From NCBI GenBank assembly GCA_902786595.1, contig CADADB010000008.1, positions 1 through 64,000 on the forward strand: DNA of 64,000 nt, written 5' to 3'. Source of the DNA: an uncultured Bacteroidota bacterium. Its GTDB lineage: Bacteria; Bacteroidota; Bacteroidia; Bacteroidales; WCHB1-69. Shown here in pieces: positions 27,783 to 35,186 of the stretch. The number at the start of each line of letters is the position of its first letter. The first letter of the stretch is position 1. Made by a program: the position numbers and the translations under genes. The notes beneath the pieces were generated by a model that had not been told where the DNA came from, searched no databases, and was given only the letters and a program-made list of their open reading frames with translations.

Positions 27783-29156
27783 ATGGATAATAAAAAAGCC
27801 CCTTGGTGGCTTAGCCACAAACCTGTTGTCACTGTGGATTATGAAAATTACGATGCTGATGCTGGCGATGCAAAATTCATGTCTATAGGGCACGCGACAT
27901 GGAATTCGGAAGATTATTCTGCTAAAATTTGGCGATGGGCCAACAACGGAGAACGTTGGTCTCGTCAAAGTGAAGAACTGCCATTGTGGAGAGTCTTGGA
28001 TTTAGCCACACTTTTAGTTTCAGTAATAAATGGTAAACATAGCAATCTTGATGAATTTGTACAAGATGATGACAGTGTAAATTCCTTAAAAGACTATTTG
28101 AATGAAAATATGGAAATGTATGCTCCCAAATTAAGGGAACTAAATAGAATGCTAGAACCGACTATTCACACTTTGACAAAAGAAAGCGTTCCTAACATAT
28201 TTTCTTTTGCAACATCTGAGTTGAGTCAAGATGCTATGCTTTCATGGTTATTACAGTGGGCAAATCCTGAGTATAAAGACATTGATAGTTCGTTACATCA
28301 CGTCGCGTGTTCATTTTTAAAACTTCTTATAGGACAAACGAATTATACTATCAATAGTGTCGATGTTGGTAGACAATGGCAAAACATTGATATTTGGGCG
28401 GAAATTAATGATAATGCCATTCTCATTATTGAAGATAAAACTAACACATCTATTCATGACAAACAACTTGAGAGGTATAGAGATATTGTGGAAAAATGGT
28501 ACAAAGGGAAAAGAGACCAGTACTTCTTCGTTTATGTAAAAACAGGAAATGAACCTTTATCGACACTGAAAGAGATAGAAAACAAAGGATACAGAACGAT
28601 TTCTCGTATTGATATTATCAATTGTTTAGATAGCTATAGCGGGAACAACTATTTGCTAGTAAACTTTATAAATCACTTGAAAAAAATTGAAAGTGCAACA
28701 CAAGGGTTCAGAATATTACCTGTTAAAGACTGGAACTGGTATGCTTGGCAAGGGTTTTATAAAGAGTTAGAATGTCGCTTGTCTCTTACATCTTGGGATT
28801 ATGTCGCCAACCCATCTGGTGGTTTTTTAGGTGCATGGTGGCATTTTACCCCTATAGTTGATGGGGAAATGTACCTTCAATTTGAAGAGCAAAAGCTTTG
28901 TTTTAAAATATACTATGAAGGTGATAGGGATCGTTCTGAAGTTCGAACAGAAATGCATAATAGATTATTGTCGATAGCAAAAGATAACAATCGCTATGAA
29001 ATATCAAAACCGGCAAGATTTGGTGCTGGACTTTATATGACTATTGCTGTTGTTGACCCTGAATATCTATTTGGAAACAATATTGTTAATATTGATGTTT
29101 TGGTTGAAAAATTGTTGATCTACCAAGGATTAATAGATGCATGTTGCAAACAATAA
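27783..29156 (+). CDS. PD-(D/E)XK nuclease superfamily protein
   Basis: A 457-residue protein. A nuclease-like core sits in the middle: QDAMLSWLLQWA (about 155-166) followed by IDIWAEINDNAILIIEDKTNT (about 205-225), giving D-x(n)-E-x-K with the expected hydrophobic strand. This matches PDDEXK_4-type proteins (PF14281). The N-terminal 90 residues (APWWLSHKPVVTV...) and the C-terminal 200 are not recognised; the latter, rich in Trp and Tyr, may be a target-recognition part. I start at ATG 27783; a GTG nine codons upstream is possible. No methylase is nearby, so a classical restriction pair is not seen. A+T-rich composition. Confidence 0.72.
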   Translation: MDNKKAPWWLSHKPVVTVDYENYDADAGDAKFMSIGHATWNSEDYSAKIWRWANNGERWSRQSEELPLWRVLDLATLLVSVINGKHSNLDEFVQDDDSVNSLKDYLNENMEMYAPKLRELNRMLEPTIHTLTKESVPNIFSFATSELSQDAMLSWLLQWANPEYKDIDSSLHHVACSFLKLLIGQTNYTINSVDVGRQWQNIDIWAEINDNAILIIEDKTNTSIHDKQLERYRDIVEKWYKGKRDQYFFVYVKTGNEPLSTLKEIENKGYRTISRIDIINCLDSYSGNNYLLVNFINHLKKIESATQGFRILPVKDWNWYAWQGFYKELECRLSLTSWDYVANPSGGFLGAWWHFTPIVDGEMYLQFEEQKLCFKIYYEGDRDRSEVRTEMHNRLLSIAKDNNRYEISKPARFGAGLYMTIAVVDPEYLFGNNIVNIDVLVEKLLIYQGLIDACCKQ

Positions 29157-29195
29157 GAAGAAAATCGGATTGAGAGGTTTGTTTACCGCCTTTAC

Positions 29196-29230
29196 TTGCC
29201 ACCCCCTTGCTCCCCTCCACCTTATCTTTG
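29196..29230 (+). promoter_or_regulatory. Island operator-promoter in front of a decayed frame
   Basis: TTGCCACCCCCTTGCTCCC (29196-29214), 8 bp, then TATCTTTG (29223-29230). Left half and spacing are kept; the right half (TTGCTC) resembles the 30.6 kb copy. It is the least regular of the eight sites. Confidence 0.5.
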
Positions 29231-29240
29231 CTGCATCAAA

Positions 29241-29339
29241 AACGACAAAGGTATATTGAAGTACAATAACGATAACCTACAAATCGGGAACTTCGTGGAA
29301 ATCAAGACTCCGGACAGGACAATTGGCTTGTGCAGATAA
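29241..29339 (+). pseudogene. Possible gene remnant, 33 codons
   Basis: An open frame without ATG follows the operator-promoter at 29196-29230 and reads NDKGILKYNNDNLQIGNFVEI, then KTPDRTIGLCR and a stop. The composition looks protein-like, but it is short and has no recognised family. It may be the truncated start of a gene lost from this slot, or chance. Confidence 0.3.
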
Positions 29340-29358
29340 AAATTCAAAGCGTTCTACA

Positions 29359-29377
29359 ATGCCACGAATCGGCATAG
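29359..29377 (+). promoter_or_regulatory. Isolated copy of the island palindrome without a -7 box
   Basis: ATGCCACGAATCGGCATAG differs from the 33991 operator by one base, but no TAnnTTTG lies 8 bp downstream. It is 49 bp before the next gene. Confidence 0.45.
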
Positions 29378-29425
29378 GTGCTGGTAGAAATGAGTTGATA
29401 TTTCATCATTAAAGAAATAAAGATC

Positions 29426-30436
29426 ATGAGTGATTATCGAGAACAAGAAAGAAAACGTCAAAGTGAATTGGCCCAAAAAACCGATATTTTTGAGCATTCG
29501 GACACAGGAGCCATATACAGAAAAATAGGACGAGATTTCATTCTTAAAAGTAATGAGAAGAATTTATATAAGGAAATCAGAGAGAACGTAATGCAATATT
29601 TCAAGGATTTTGGCATATCATGGTGGGGAGGGCACATTCCATCAGGGCATTTGTTATCTTCACAAATAGCCTGCCTAAATCATCTCTTTCTATTGAAAAA
29701 TGACCCAGAAATGGTCCTTGACATTCTTAAAAACATATGTGATGAATTCAAGGAAGTTCTACCAATACAATGTGACAACAAAACTAAAAAAGAAGAGCTT
29801 CGAGAACCAGGATATGTTGCTTTTGAAGTAGTATCCGACATGGACCATCTTAATGAAGAACAACCAAAGAGAGGTTCCAATTGTACATCTATAGACGCAC
29901 TTATTTTAGCAAAACATAAATCCGATAAAACTTTTCTCATACTAATAGAATGGAAATACACGGAAAGCTATGCTTCTTTTGACAAGTCGTTGGAAGATTC
30001 TAAAGACATGGAAAAGGGAAATCAAGGGAAAGGAAAAGAGAGACTACGGCGATATAGTACCCTGATTAACGATTCAAAATATTTAGTGACTAAAGATGGA
30101 TATCGTTCTTCCCTGTATTTTCAAGAACCATTCTACCAGTTGATGAGACAAACACTATGGGCGGAACAAATGATTGTTAATAAAAATAAGGAACGTATTC
30201 AGGCCGATGACTACTTGCATTTGCATGTTGTCCCCTCAGAGAATAAGGACCTTTTGTCTCATAACTATCGCCGCTTTGAAATGGAACAAGGTATGGAGGT
30301 GGCTTGGAGGGAAATGCTGACAGAAGAAGGAAACAAACGCTATCTTAGAATTGACCCACAAGAGTTGATTCAACCAATTAAAAACAAATATTCTGAACTT
30401 TATCAATACTTAACTAGAAGATATTATAACAAATAG
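29426..30436 (+). CDS. PGN_0703-like putative nuclease (PD-(D/E)XK)
   Basis: A 336-residue protein. TSIDALILAK...TFLILIEWKYTESY (about 155-185) gives the D-x(n)-E-x-K pattern of a PD-(D/E)XK nuclease. The earlier block WWGGHIPSGHLLSSQIACLNHLF (about 70-92) resembles the N-terminal signature of the PGN_0703 family of putative restriction endonucleases, from memory. There is no adjacent methyltransferase. It is A+T-rich like its left neighbours. A solitary nuclease here may act in defence or in DNA turnover. Confidence 0.68.
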   Translation: MSDYREQERKRQSELAQKTDIFEHSDTGAIYRKIGRDFILKSNEKNLYKEIRENVMQYFKDFGISWWGGHIPSGHLLSSQIACLNHLFLLKNDPEMVLDILKNICDEFKEVLPIQCDNKTKKEELREPGYVAFEVVSDMDHLNEEQPKRGSNCTSIDALILAKHKSDKTFLILIEWKYTESYASFDKSLEDSKDMEKGNQGKGKERLRRYSTLINDSKYLVTKDGYRSSLYFQEPFYQLMRQTLWAEQMIVNKNKERIQADDYLHLHVVPSENKDLLSHNYRRFEMEQGMEVAWREMLTEEGNKRYLRIDPQELIQPIKNKYSELYQYLTRRYYNK

Positions 30437-30567
30437 ATTTCGTTACAATCTGGTGCTGTCGCACATGTTAATGGTGATAAAGTCGCTCAGGCTCTGCACC
30501 GCCACCATCACCCCCCCGAGCGCTTTGATACGCTCTTGAGGGGTTGAGAAGAACTGCCCACTCCGCG

Positions 30568-30602
30568 ATGCCACGAATTGGCTCGGTCCCGCACTATCTT
30601 TG
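30568..30602 (+). promoter_or_regulatory. Island operator-promoter: ABC-type ATPase gene
   Basis: ATGCCACGAATTGGCTCGG (30568-30586), 8 bp, then TATCTTTG (30595-30602) and CCGC. The leader to the start at 30621 is very short. Confidence 0.75.
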
Positions 30603-30620
30603 CCGCAAAAACAAACGACT

Positions 30621-31565
30621 ATGATCTATCTCGAATCATTCAAATTCCCCACTTTTGAACAAGAGGACAAGGCTCTCCACGACTATTACCATTATGATCC
30701 GGACTCTTTGGAGGAATCCTATTTTCACAAGGACGTCTCGGGCAATTATCCCTTTGGCGTTCTGTCGGACCACAGTCTCAGGTCCCTTGATTTTACCCCT
30801 ATCACCATTTTGTATGGAGGTAACGGCAGCGGGAAATCCACCGCCCTCAACGTGATTTCCGAAGTGCTGGGCATCAAACGGAATGCTGCCTACAACACCA
30901 CAGTGATGATGGAACGCTATGGCAAACTGTGTAACTTCACCGTTAGTCCCGAATGGAAAGCAGAACATCCAGCGGCCCAACTTTCGGAATTTTCCAAGAT
31001 GATAACCAGCGACGACATCTTCAAAAACATCCTTCGGTCAAGAGACAAAAACGAAATCAAAACAGCCAAAAGCCGTATTCTGAGAGATGAAATCTTGGAT
31101 GTGAAATACCATCAAGACTATCCGCGTCATATTAATTTTGCCACCAATGAAGGTGTCGAAGAGATAAAAAAGATCGGAAGGTATAAGAAACAGAGTGTGG
31201 TGCAGTCGCTGTCGGACGAATTGGGCACTTTGGAGCAAGGGTATTCCAACGGAGAAAACGGCCTGCGGTATCTGATGACGGAAATCGAGGAGGATGGTCT
31301 GTACCTTTTGGACGAGCCCGAAAACAGTATGTCGTGCCAGTTTCAGCAAAGTCTGGCGAAGGTCATCCATTTCTCCGCTATGCGTTGCGGCGCCCAGTTC
31401 GTCATCGCCACACACTCCCCGTTCCTCTTAGCTATGCCGGATGCCAAAATCTACAACCTCGACGCCGACCCCGTGAATCTGGCCCAGTGGTACGAGCTGG
31501 AAAACATGCGCATCTATTTCGAATTGTTCCATTCTTCCGCAGACCTGTTCAACGCGCGGAAATAA
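30621..31565 (+). CDS. ABC-type AAA ATPase (AAA_21-like)
   Basis: A 314-residue soluble ATPase with Walker A YGGNGSGKST (about 62-71), a signature-like block LEQGYSNGENGLRYLM (about 201-216), Walker B LYLLDEPENSMS (about 225-236) and the switch His in FVIATHSPFL (about 262-271). This is the compact layout of overcoming-lysogenization-defect/RecF-like ATPases found in defence and repair genes, usually with a nuclease partner; the preceding PD-(D/E)XK gene is a candidate but has its own transcription unit. I start at MIYLESFKF, 18 bp after the -7 box. Confidence 0.85.
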   Translation: MIYLESFKFPTFEQEDKALHDYYHYDPDSLEESYFHKDVSGNYPFGVLSDHSLRSLDFTPITILYGGNGSGKSTALNVISEVLGIKRNAAYNTTVMMERYGKLCNFTVSPEWKAEHPAAQLSEFSKMITSDDIFKNILRSRDKNEIKTAKSRILRDEILDVKYHQDYPRHINFATNEGVEEIKKIGRYKKQSVVQSLSDELGTLEQGYSNGENGLRYLMTEIEEDGLYLLDEPENSMSCQFQQSLAKVIHFSAMRCGAQFVIATHSPFLLAMPDAKIYNLDADPVNLAQWYELENMRIYFELFHSSADLFNARK

Positions 31566-31591
31566 GCCGTTACCACCCACTATCGCGCCCG

Positions 31592-31813
31592 CGCGGTTTT
31601 TCGCGGGGTGAAACCCTTAATCCTTTTCTCCCCGCACACCTACGGCGTGCGCACCCACCCTTGTTCGCCACATTCTACCAAGCCCTGCACCCCTAACGGG
31701 GTGCAAGATCCCTCTTCACTGATCACTGTTCACTGTTCACTGCCAATGGGTAGGCCTTTGGGTCGGTCGGGGTTGGTTATGCCACGAAACGGCACAGTTC
31801 AGCACTATCTTTG
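31592..31813 (+). repeat. Composite intergenic repeat, copy 1
   Basis: Order of modules: TTTTTCGCGGGGTGAAACCC; the hairpin around GCACACCTACGGCGTGC; TTCTACCAAGCCCT; the hairpin GCACCCCTAACGGGGTGC (31687-31704); a TTCACTG array; a short GTAGGCCTTTGGGTC module; then the operator-promoter at the right edge. Copies 2 and 3 share the order. It fills the gap between the ABC-type ATPase and the small acidic gene. Confidence 0.88.
31779..31813 (+). promoter_or_regulatory. Island operator-promoter: small acidic protein gene
   Basis: ATGCCACGAAACGGCACAG (31779-31797), 8 bp, then TATCTTTG (31806-31813) and CCGC; at the right end of composite repeat copy 1. Confidence 0.75.
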
Positions 31814-31863
31814 CCGCAACTTTAGTATTCACCAACAGTTGCGCCCGACACGTACCAGGGAAA

Positions 31864-32082
31864 ATGAATATGAACGATTATTATTTTTATGTCGCCACGA
31901 ATGAGGAAGATTTGGGATGGGAGTTCACGATTAGTGAATTGATTGAGAGTGAATTTGAAGCACATCCCGACAATTTTCCAAACAAGTCCGAGAAAATAGA
32001 ATTCTTGAAAGACCTGATTGCTGACATAGAGGAGTGCATTGAGAGGGTGGGGAATGAGGAAGAAATTACAGACTGTTTTTGA
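31864..32082 (+). CDS. Small acidic hypothetical protein
   Basis: A 72-residue protein (MNMNDYYFYVATNEEDLGWE...) rich in Asp/Glu, with a likely helix in the second half (KIEFLKDLIADIEECIERVG). No family is recognised. Between an island promoter and composite repeat copy 2 it forms a one-gene cassette. A small acidic product could be an inhibitor, antitoxin or DNA mimic, but nothing in the sequence proves this. Confidence 0.6.
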   Translation: MNMNDYYFYVATNEEDLGWEFTISELIESEFEAHPDNFPNKSEKIEFLKDLIADIEECIERVGNEEEITDCF

Positions 32083-32149
32083 ACTGTATCCCTTATGCCC
32101 ACACACTTCATCACCGACACATTCCACTACATCACCATCCTTAACCTCA

Positions 32150-32422
32150 CGTTTTTCGCGGGGTGAAACCCTTAATACTTTTCTCCCCGCACACCTAACG
32201 GCGTGCGCATCCATCCTTGTTCGCCACATTCTACCAAGCCCTGCACCCCTAACGGGGTGCAAGATCCCTCTTCACTGATCACTGTTCACTGTTCACTGCC
32301 AACAGGCAGGCCTTTGGGTCTGCCGGGCTCGGTAGTGACGAAGCGGTACGGAGGCGGTGTCGCAGGCCGTAGGTCTGCGGGCAGCGTATGCCACGTTTTA
32401 GCACACCCGTGTATTATTTTTG
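32150..32422 (+). repeat. Composite intergenic repeat, copy 2
   Basis: Same module order as copy 1, with the perfect hairpin GCACCCCTAACGGGGTGC at 32243-32260. The fuller right part has the GCAGGCC...GGTCTGCCGGG and GGCTCGGTAG modules seen in the array at 1-378 and a second hairpin GCAGGCCGTAGGTCTGC, ending in the rtcB operator-promoter. This accounts for the gene-free stretch before rtcB. Confidence 0.9.
32388..32422 (+). promoter_or_regulatory. Island operator-promoter: rtcB
   Basis: ATGCCACGTTTTAGCACAC (32388-32406), 8 bp, then TATTTTTG (32415-32422) and CCGGC; at the right end of composite repeat copy 2. Confidence 0.72.
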
Positions 32423-32473
32423 CCGGCACAATTTTTTCATTCATTTATTATCTTTGCAAATTCTTATTCTAAG

Positions 32474-33736
32474 ATGAAAACCATCCCAAACCACAACGCT
32501 AAAATCTTCACGGACAACATAGAGGAGTTAGCGCTTGAACAAATTCAACGCCTGCTTTCCGTCAAGGTGTTCGCCGACTGCAAAATCCGTATAATGCCCG
32601 ATGTGCATGCCGGCGCGGGCTGCGTGATCGGTTTTACGGGCAACTTGGGCGACAAAGTGATCCCCAACATTGTGGGAGTTGACATCGGCTGCGGCATCCT
32701 CGTGCAACCGCTCGAAGTGCCGGAATCAATTGATTTCCACGCGCTCAACAACTTCATCCTGAAGGCCATACCGTCGGGGCGCGACTTCCGCAGTGACCAA
32801 TACCTGCCGCTGCCCCACAAGTATATGGAGGTCTATTCCGAGGCCAAAGCCATTATTCGTGAGCTGTACAGCTACAGACTTCTCAAGGAGAGCAAACGTT
32901 TGGATAAATCTATCGGCTCCCTGGGCGGTGGCAACCATTTCATTGAGCTCGACCGCGATGAACAGGGGAAATAGTATCTTGTAATTCACACGGGAAGCCG
33001 CAACCTGGGCAAACAGGTGGCCGACCTGTACCAAAAGGAGGCGCGGAAACTGCTTTCGGGGTGGGACAAGGTGATGGAACAACAGAAACGAATCATAGAG
33101 GAATACAAAAGCCAAGGCCGGAGAAAGGAGATTCAGGCCGCCATTGCCAAACTGCACTCCGATTTCAAGATGCAGACCCCGCCTGTGCCGCCCGACCTCT
33201 GTTATCTGGAGGGCGAGCCGAGCAACGAGTACCTGCACGACATGCGGCTTTGCCAGCGTTGGACGCGCCTCAACCGCAGACTGATTGCCGACCTGATCAC
33301 AGACTTCCTTGAGGAAAAACATTCCGCTTGCGGAGTTGCTGACGGTGCTTTTGAAAGCGTACACAACTATATCAGTGACGACAACCTGATCCGAAAAGGT
33401 GCCATCTCTGCCAAAGCTGGCGAACGGTGCATCATTCCGCTCAACATGCGCGACGGCTCGCTCATCTGCATCGGCAAAGGCAACGCCGACTGGAACTGCT
33501 CAGCGCCGCACGGGGCGGGGCGTGTGATGAGCCGGGCGAAGGCGTTCAAGGAACTGCGGCTGGAAGATTTCAAAAGCTCCATGGAAGGCATCTACAGCGA
33601 AACCGTGACCAACGACACCCTTGATGAAGCCCCTATGGCGTATAAGCCTAAGGATGAGATTCTTGCCAACATACATGACACGGTAAGCGTGGAGAATATC
33701 ATCAAACCCGTATTCAATTTCAAAGCCGCCGAATAA
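32474..33736 (+). pseudogene. rtcB: RtcB RNA-splicing ligase interrupted by one in-frame amber codon
   Basis: RtcB joins 2',3'-cyclic phosphate and 5'-OH RNA ends using GTP and manganese. The frame is otherwise intact for 420 codons. Motifs before the stop are the metal-site VDIGCG (about 75-80) and GGGNHFIE (about 155-162). Codon 167 is TAG (32972-32974), inside GK*YLVIHTGSRNLG, where RtcB proteins run straight through. After it come VIHTGSRNLGKQV and the guanylylated-His region APHGAGR. The flanking sequence keeps full family similarity, so the lesion is recent, an assembly error, or read through. A fragment starting at GTG 33017 would lack the metal site. Confidence 0.9.
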
Positions 33737-33745
33737 AACCATTGG

Positions 33746-34025
33746 CGTTTTTCGCGGGGTGAAACCCTTAATACTTTTTTTCTTTCCCCCGCACACCTGA
33801 CGGCGTGCGCATCCCCCCGTGCCCGCCCCATTCTACCAAACCCTGCACCCCTAACGGGGTGCGGCGGCTGACGGGACGTGCTTCCCAATGATGACAGGCA
33901 ATACGCGCAGGCAGGCCGTAGGTCTGCCGGACTCGGTAGCAACGAACAACACGAGGCGGTGTCGCAGGCCGTAGGTCTGCGGGCACCGCAATGCCACGAA
34001 TCGGCACAGTCCCGCGCTATCTTTG
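33746..34025 (+). repeat. Composite intergenic repeat, copy 3
   Basis: TTTTTCGCGGGGTGAAACCC start, the GCACACCTGACGGCGTGC hairpin, TTCTACCAAACCCT, the hairpin GCACCCCTAACGGGGTGC (33845-33862), two GCAGGCCGTAGGTCTGC hairpins with GACTCGGTAG between them, and the operator-promoter at the right edge. The TTCACTG array of copies 1 and 2 is missing here. Confidence 0.9.
33991..34025 (+). promoter_or_regulatory. Island operator-promoter: 34048 operon
   Basis: ATGCCACGAATCGGCACAG (33991-34009), 8 bp, then TATCTTTG (34018-34025) and CCGC. This copy is closest to the consensus. Confidence 0.8.
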
Positions 34026-34047
34026 CCGCATCAAAACAATAAAGACT

Positions 34048-34557
34048 ATGATCGCAAAGAAAATCATCATCCCCGTCGGTTTCAACGCCGAGCAATGCCA
34101 AGAGGGCATCATGAATTGTTTCACATCCGATGATAACACGGAATGGATGGACAGCGGCGACTTTGTCGTGCGATACCTGTATTGCCAGGAGGACGGCGAC
34201 TACGACCCGCCGCTGGAGGTGTGGCTGCTTGTGTGGGACTCGCCCGGTAATATGATCAAACCTCCCAAAGGTGGGTGCTCGTCGTTGTATGTGAAATGCC
34301 TGGCCGTCGGCGTGAATCTGACCTGGTGCAAAGTCCACCACAAAGGCCTTACCATCCACGTCATCAAAGTGCTGCCGCCTGCATCTGGGCAAAAGTCTCC
34401 CATCATTGAGGACTCTTGGTTCGGAAACGCGGTGGACCACTTCCATACGGTTGATTATCAGGAGGAAATGGAGCACTCGAACCCAAATTTGCCATTTGGG
34501 GAGTTCTTGAACAAGATGGATGAGAGGATTGCGGGGATAGTTAAAGGGAATCAATAA
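34048..34557 (+). CDS. Hypothetical protein, first gene of a two-gene cassette
   Basis: A 169-residue soluble protein (MIAKKIIIPVGFNAEQCQEG...) with no recognised domain. It shows alternating strands in the first 110 residues, a Cys-Trp-rich middle (LTWCKVHHKGLTIHVIKVLPP) and an acidic end. It is under the most regular island operator-promoter and is followed 12 bp later by a second unknown gene, so the two probably work together. Confidence 0.6.
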   Translation: MIAKKIIIPVGFNAEQCQEGIMNCFTSDDNTEWMDSGDFVVRYLYCQEDGDYDPPLEVWLLVWDSPGNMIKPPKGGCSSLYVKCLAVGVNLTWCKVHHKGLTIHVIKVLPPASGQKSPIIEDSWFGNAVDHFHTVDYQEEMEHSNPNLPFGEFLNKMDERIAGIVKGNQ

Positions 34558-34569
34558 CAGCGAAAAAGA

Positions 34570-34893
34570 ATGAAAAAGAATTCAAAGAGGAAAAACACTT
34601 CCGACAGCGAGCACTGGAGCCACAAACATGACTACCCGATTGAAGAGGTGTGGAACACGAAGAACACGTTAGCCCGTCTGATTGCCCCGCGTCTCGTCAC
34701 ATTTAGGGATTTGGACAAACACGGACATCCTGGCGGTTTTAAGGACATACGCGAGTGGAACGCCACCATTCAGAAAATGATTGACGCCTTCGAGCTAATG
34801 AAATACACGGATTGCCTCTCAGAAGAGGAGACCAAAACATTTTCGGAGGGTATCACCTTGTTCTGCAAGTATTTCAGGAATTTGTGGGATTAA
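34570..34893 (+). CDS. Hypothetical protein, second gene of a two-gene cassette
   Basis: A 107-residue protein with a basic, Lys/Asn/Ser-rich start (MKKNSKRKNTSDSEHW), a conserved-looking centre (RLVTFRDLDKHGHPGGFKDIREWNATIQKMIDAF) and a helical end. I do not recognise a family. Its spacing after the preceding gene (12 bp) indicates one transcript. The basic and acidic composition of the two partners would allow them to bind each other; this is a guess. Confidence 0.6.
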   Translation: MKKNSKRKNTSDSEHWSHKHDYPIEEVWNTKNTLARLIAPRLVTFRDLDKHGHPGGFKDIREWNATIQKMIDAFELMKYTDCLSEEETKTFSEGITLFCKYFRNLWD

Positions 34894-34954
34894 ATGGTAG
34901 AAACTGAGCGTCTCGAAGAGACACCACAGTAGCCCCCACCGTCCCCGCCCACCC

Positions 34955-35020
34955 GCCGTCTTCCGCGAAATCTTGCGGGAGATGGAGAGTGATTGGGGGT
35001 ATCCGCTGGCGGGAATATAG
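34955..35020 (+). pseudogene. Relic of an ADP-ribosylglycohydrolase 3' end
   Basis: The 21 codons and stop read AVFREILREMESDWGYPLAG + I, matching the end of the gene at 24337 (TFREILREMERDWGYPLKG). Similarity continues past the stop into the 3' flank (GGATAAGA...GGCGG...GGAAAAA). It lies immediately upstream of the promoter of the next ATPase gene, and most of the 34894-35186 gap is this relic plus that promoter. Confidence 0.8.
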
Positions 35021-35114
35021 GTGAGTTTGAGGGATAAGAATAGGCGGTAAAAGGAAAAAATCATCGGCGGGCTGATGAGTTTCGAGGAGTAGATTTGCCA
35101 AAAAACATTTTACA

Positions 35115-35163
35115 CATTTTGCGTTACGCATTTTGCGTAATCGAAGAAAATTGTGTATCTTTG
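35115..35163 (+). promoter_or_regulatory. Canonical Bacteroidota promoter with a local operator-like repeat
   Basis: TTG (35133-35135), a 20-bp spacer and TATCTTTG (35156-35163). Two direct copies of CATTTTGCGT (35115-35124 and 35129-35138) and the inverted repeat TTACGCA-TTT-TGCGTAA (35124-35140) cover the -33 box. This is unlike the island palindrome, so this ATPase is probably under separate control. Confidence 0.65.
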
Positions 35164-35186
35164 CAGCCGTTATAAAACAAACCGTC

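Noticed and set aside
33017..33736. An independent gene starting at GTG 33017
   Set aside because: It is in the same frame as the first part of rtcB, and continuous RtcB similarity crosses the TAG codon.
30595..34025. Sigma-54 promoters (TGGCAC...TTGC)
   Set aside because: GGCACAG and TTTGCC are 22 bp apart where sigma-54 needs about 12; the constant element is TAnnTTTG, the ordinary Bacteroidota -7 box.
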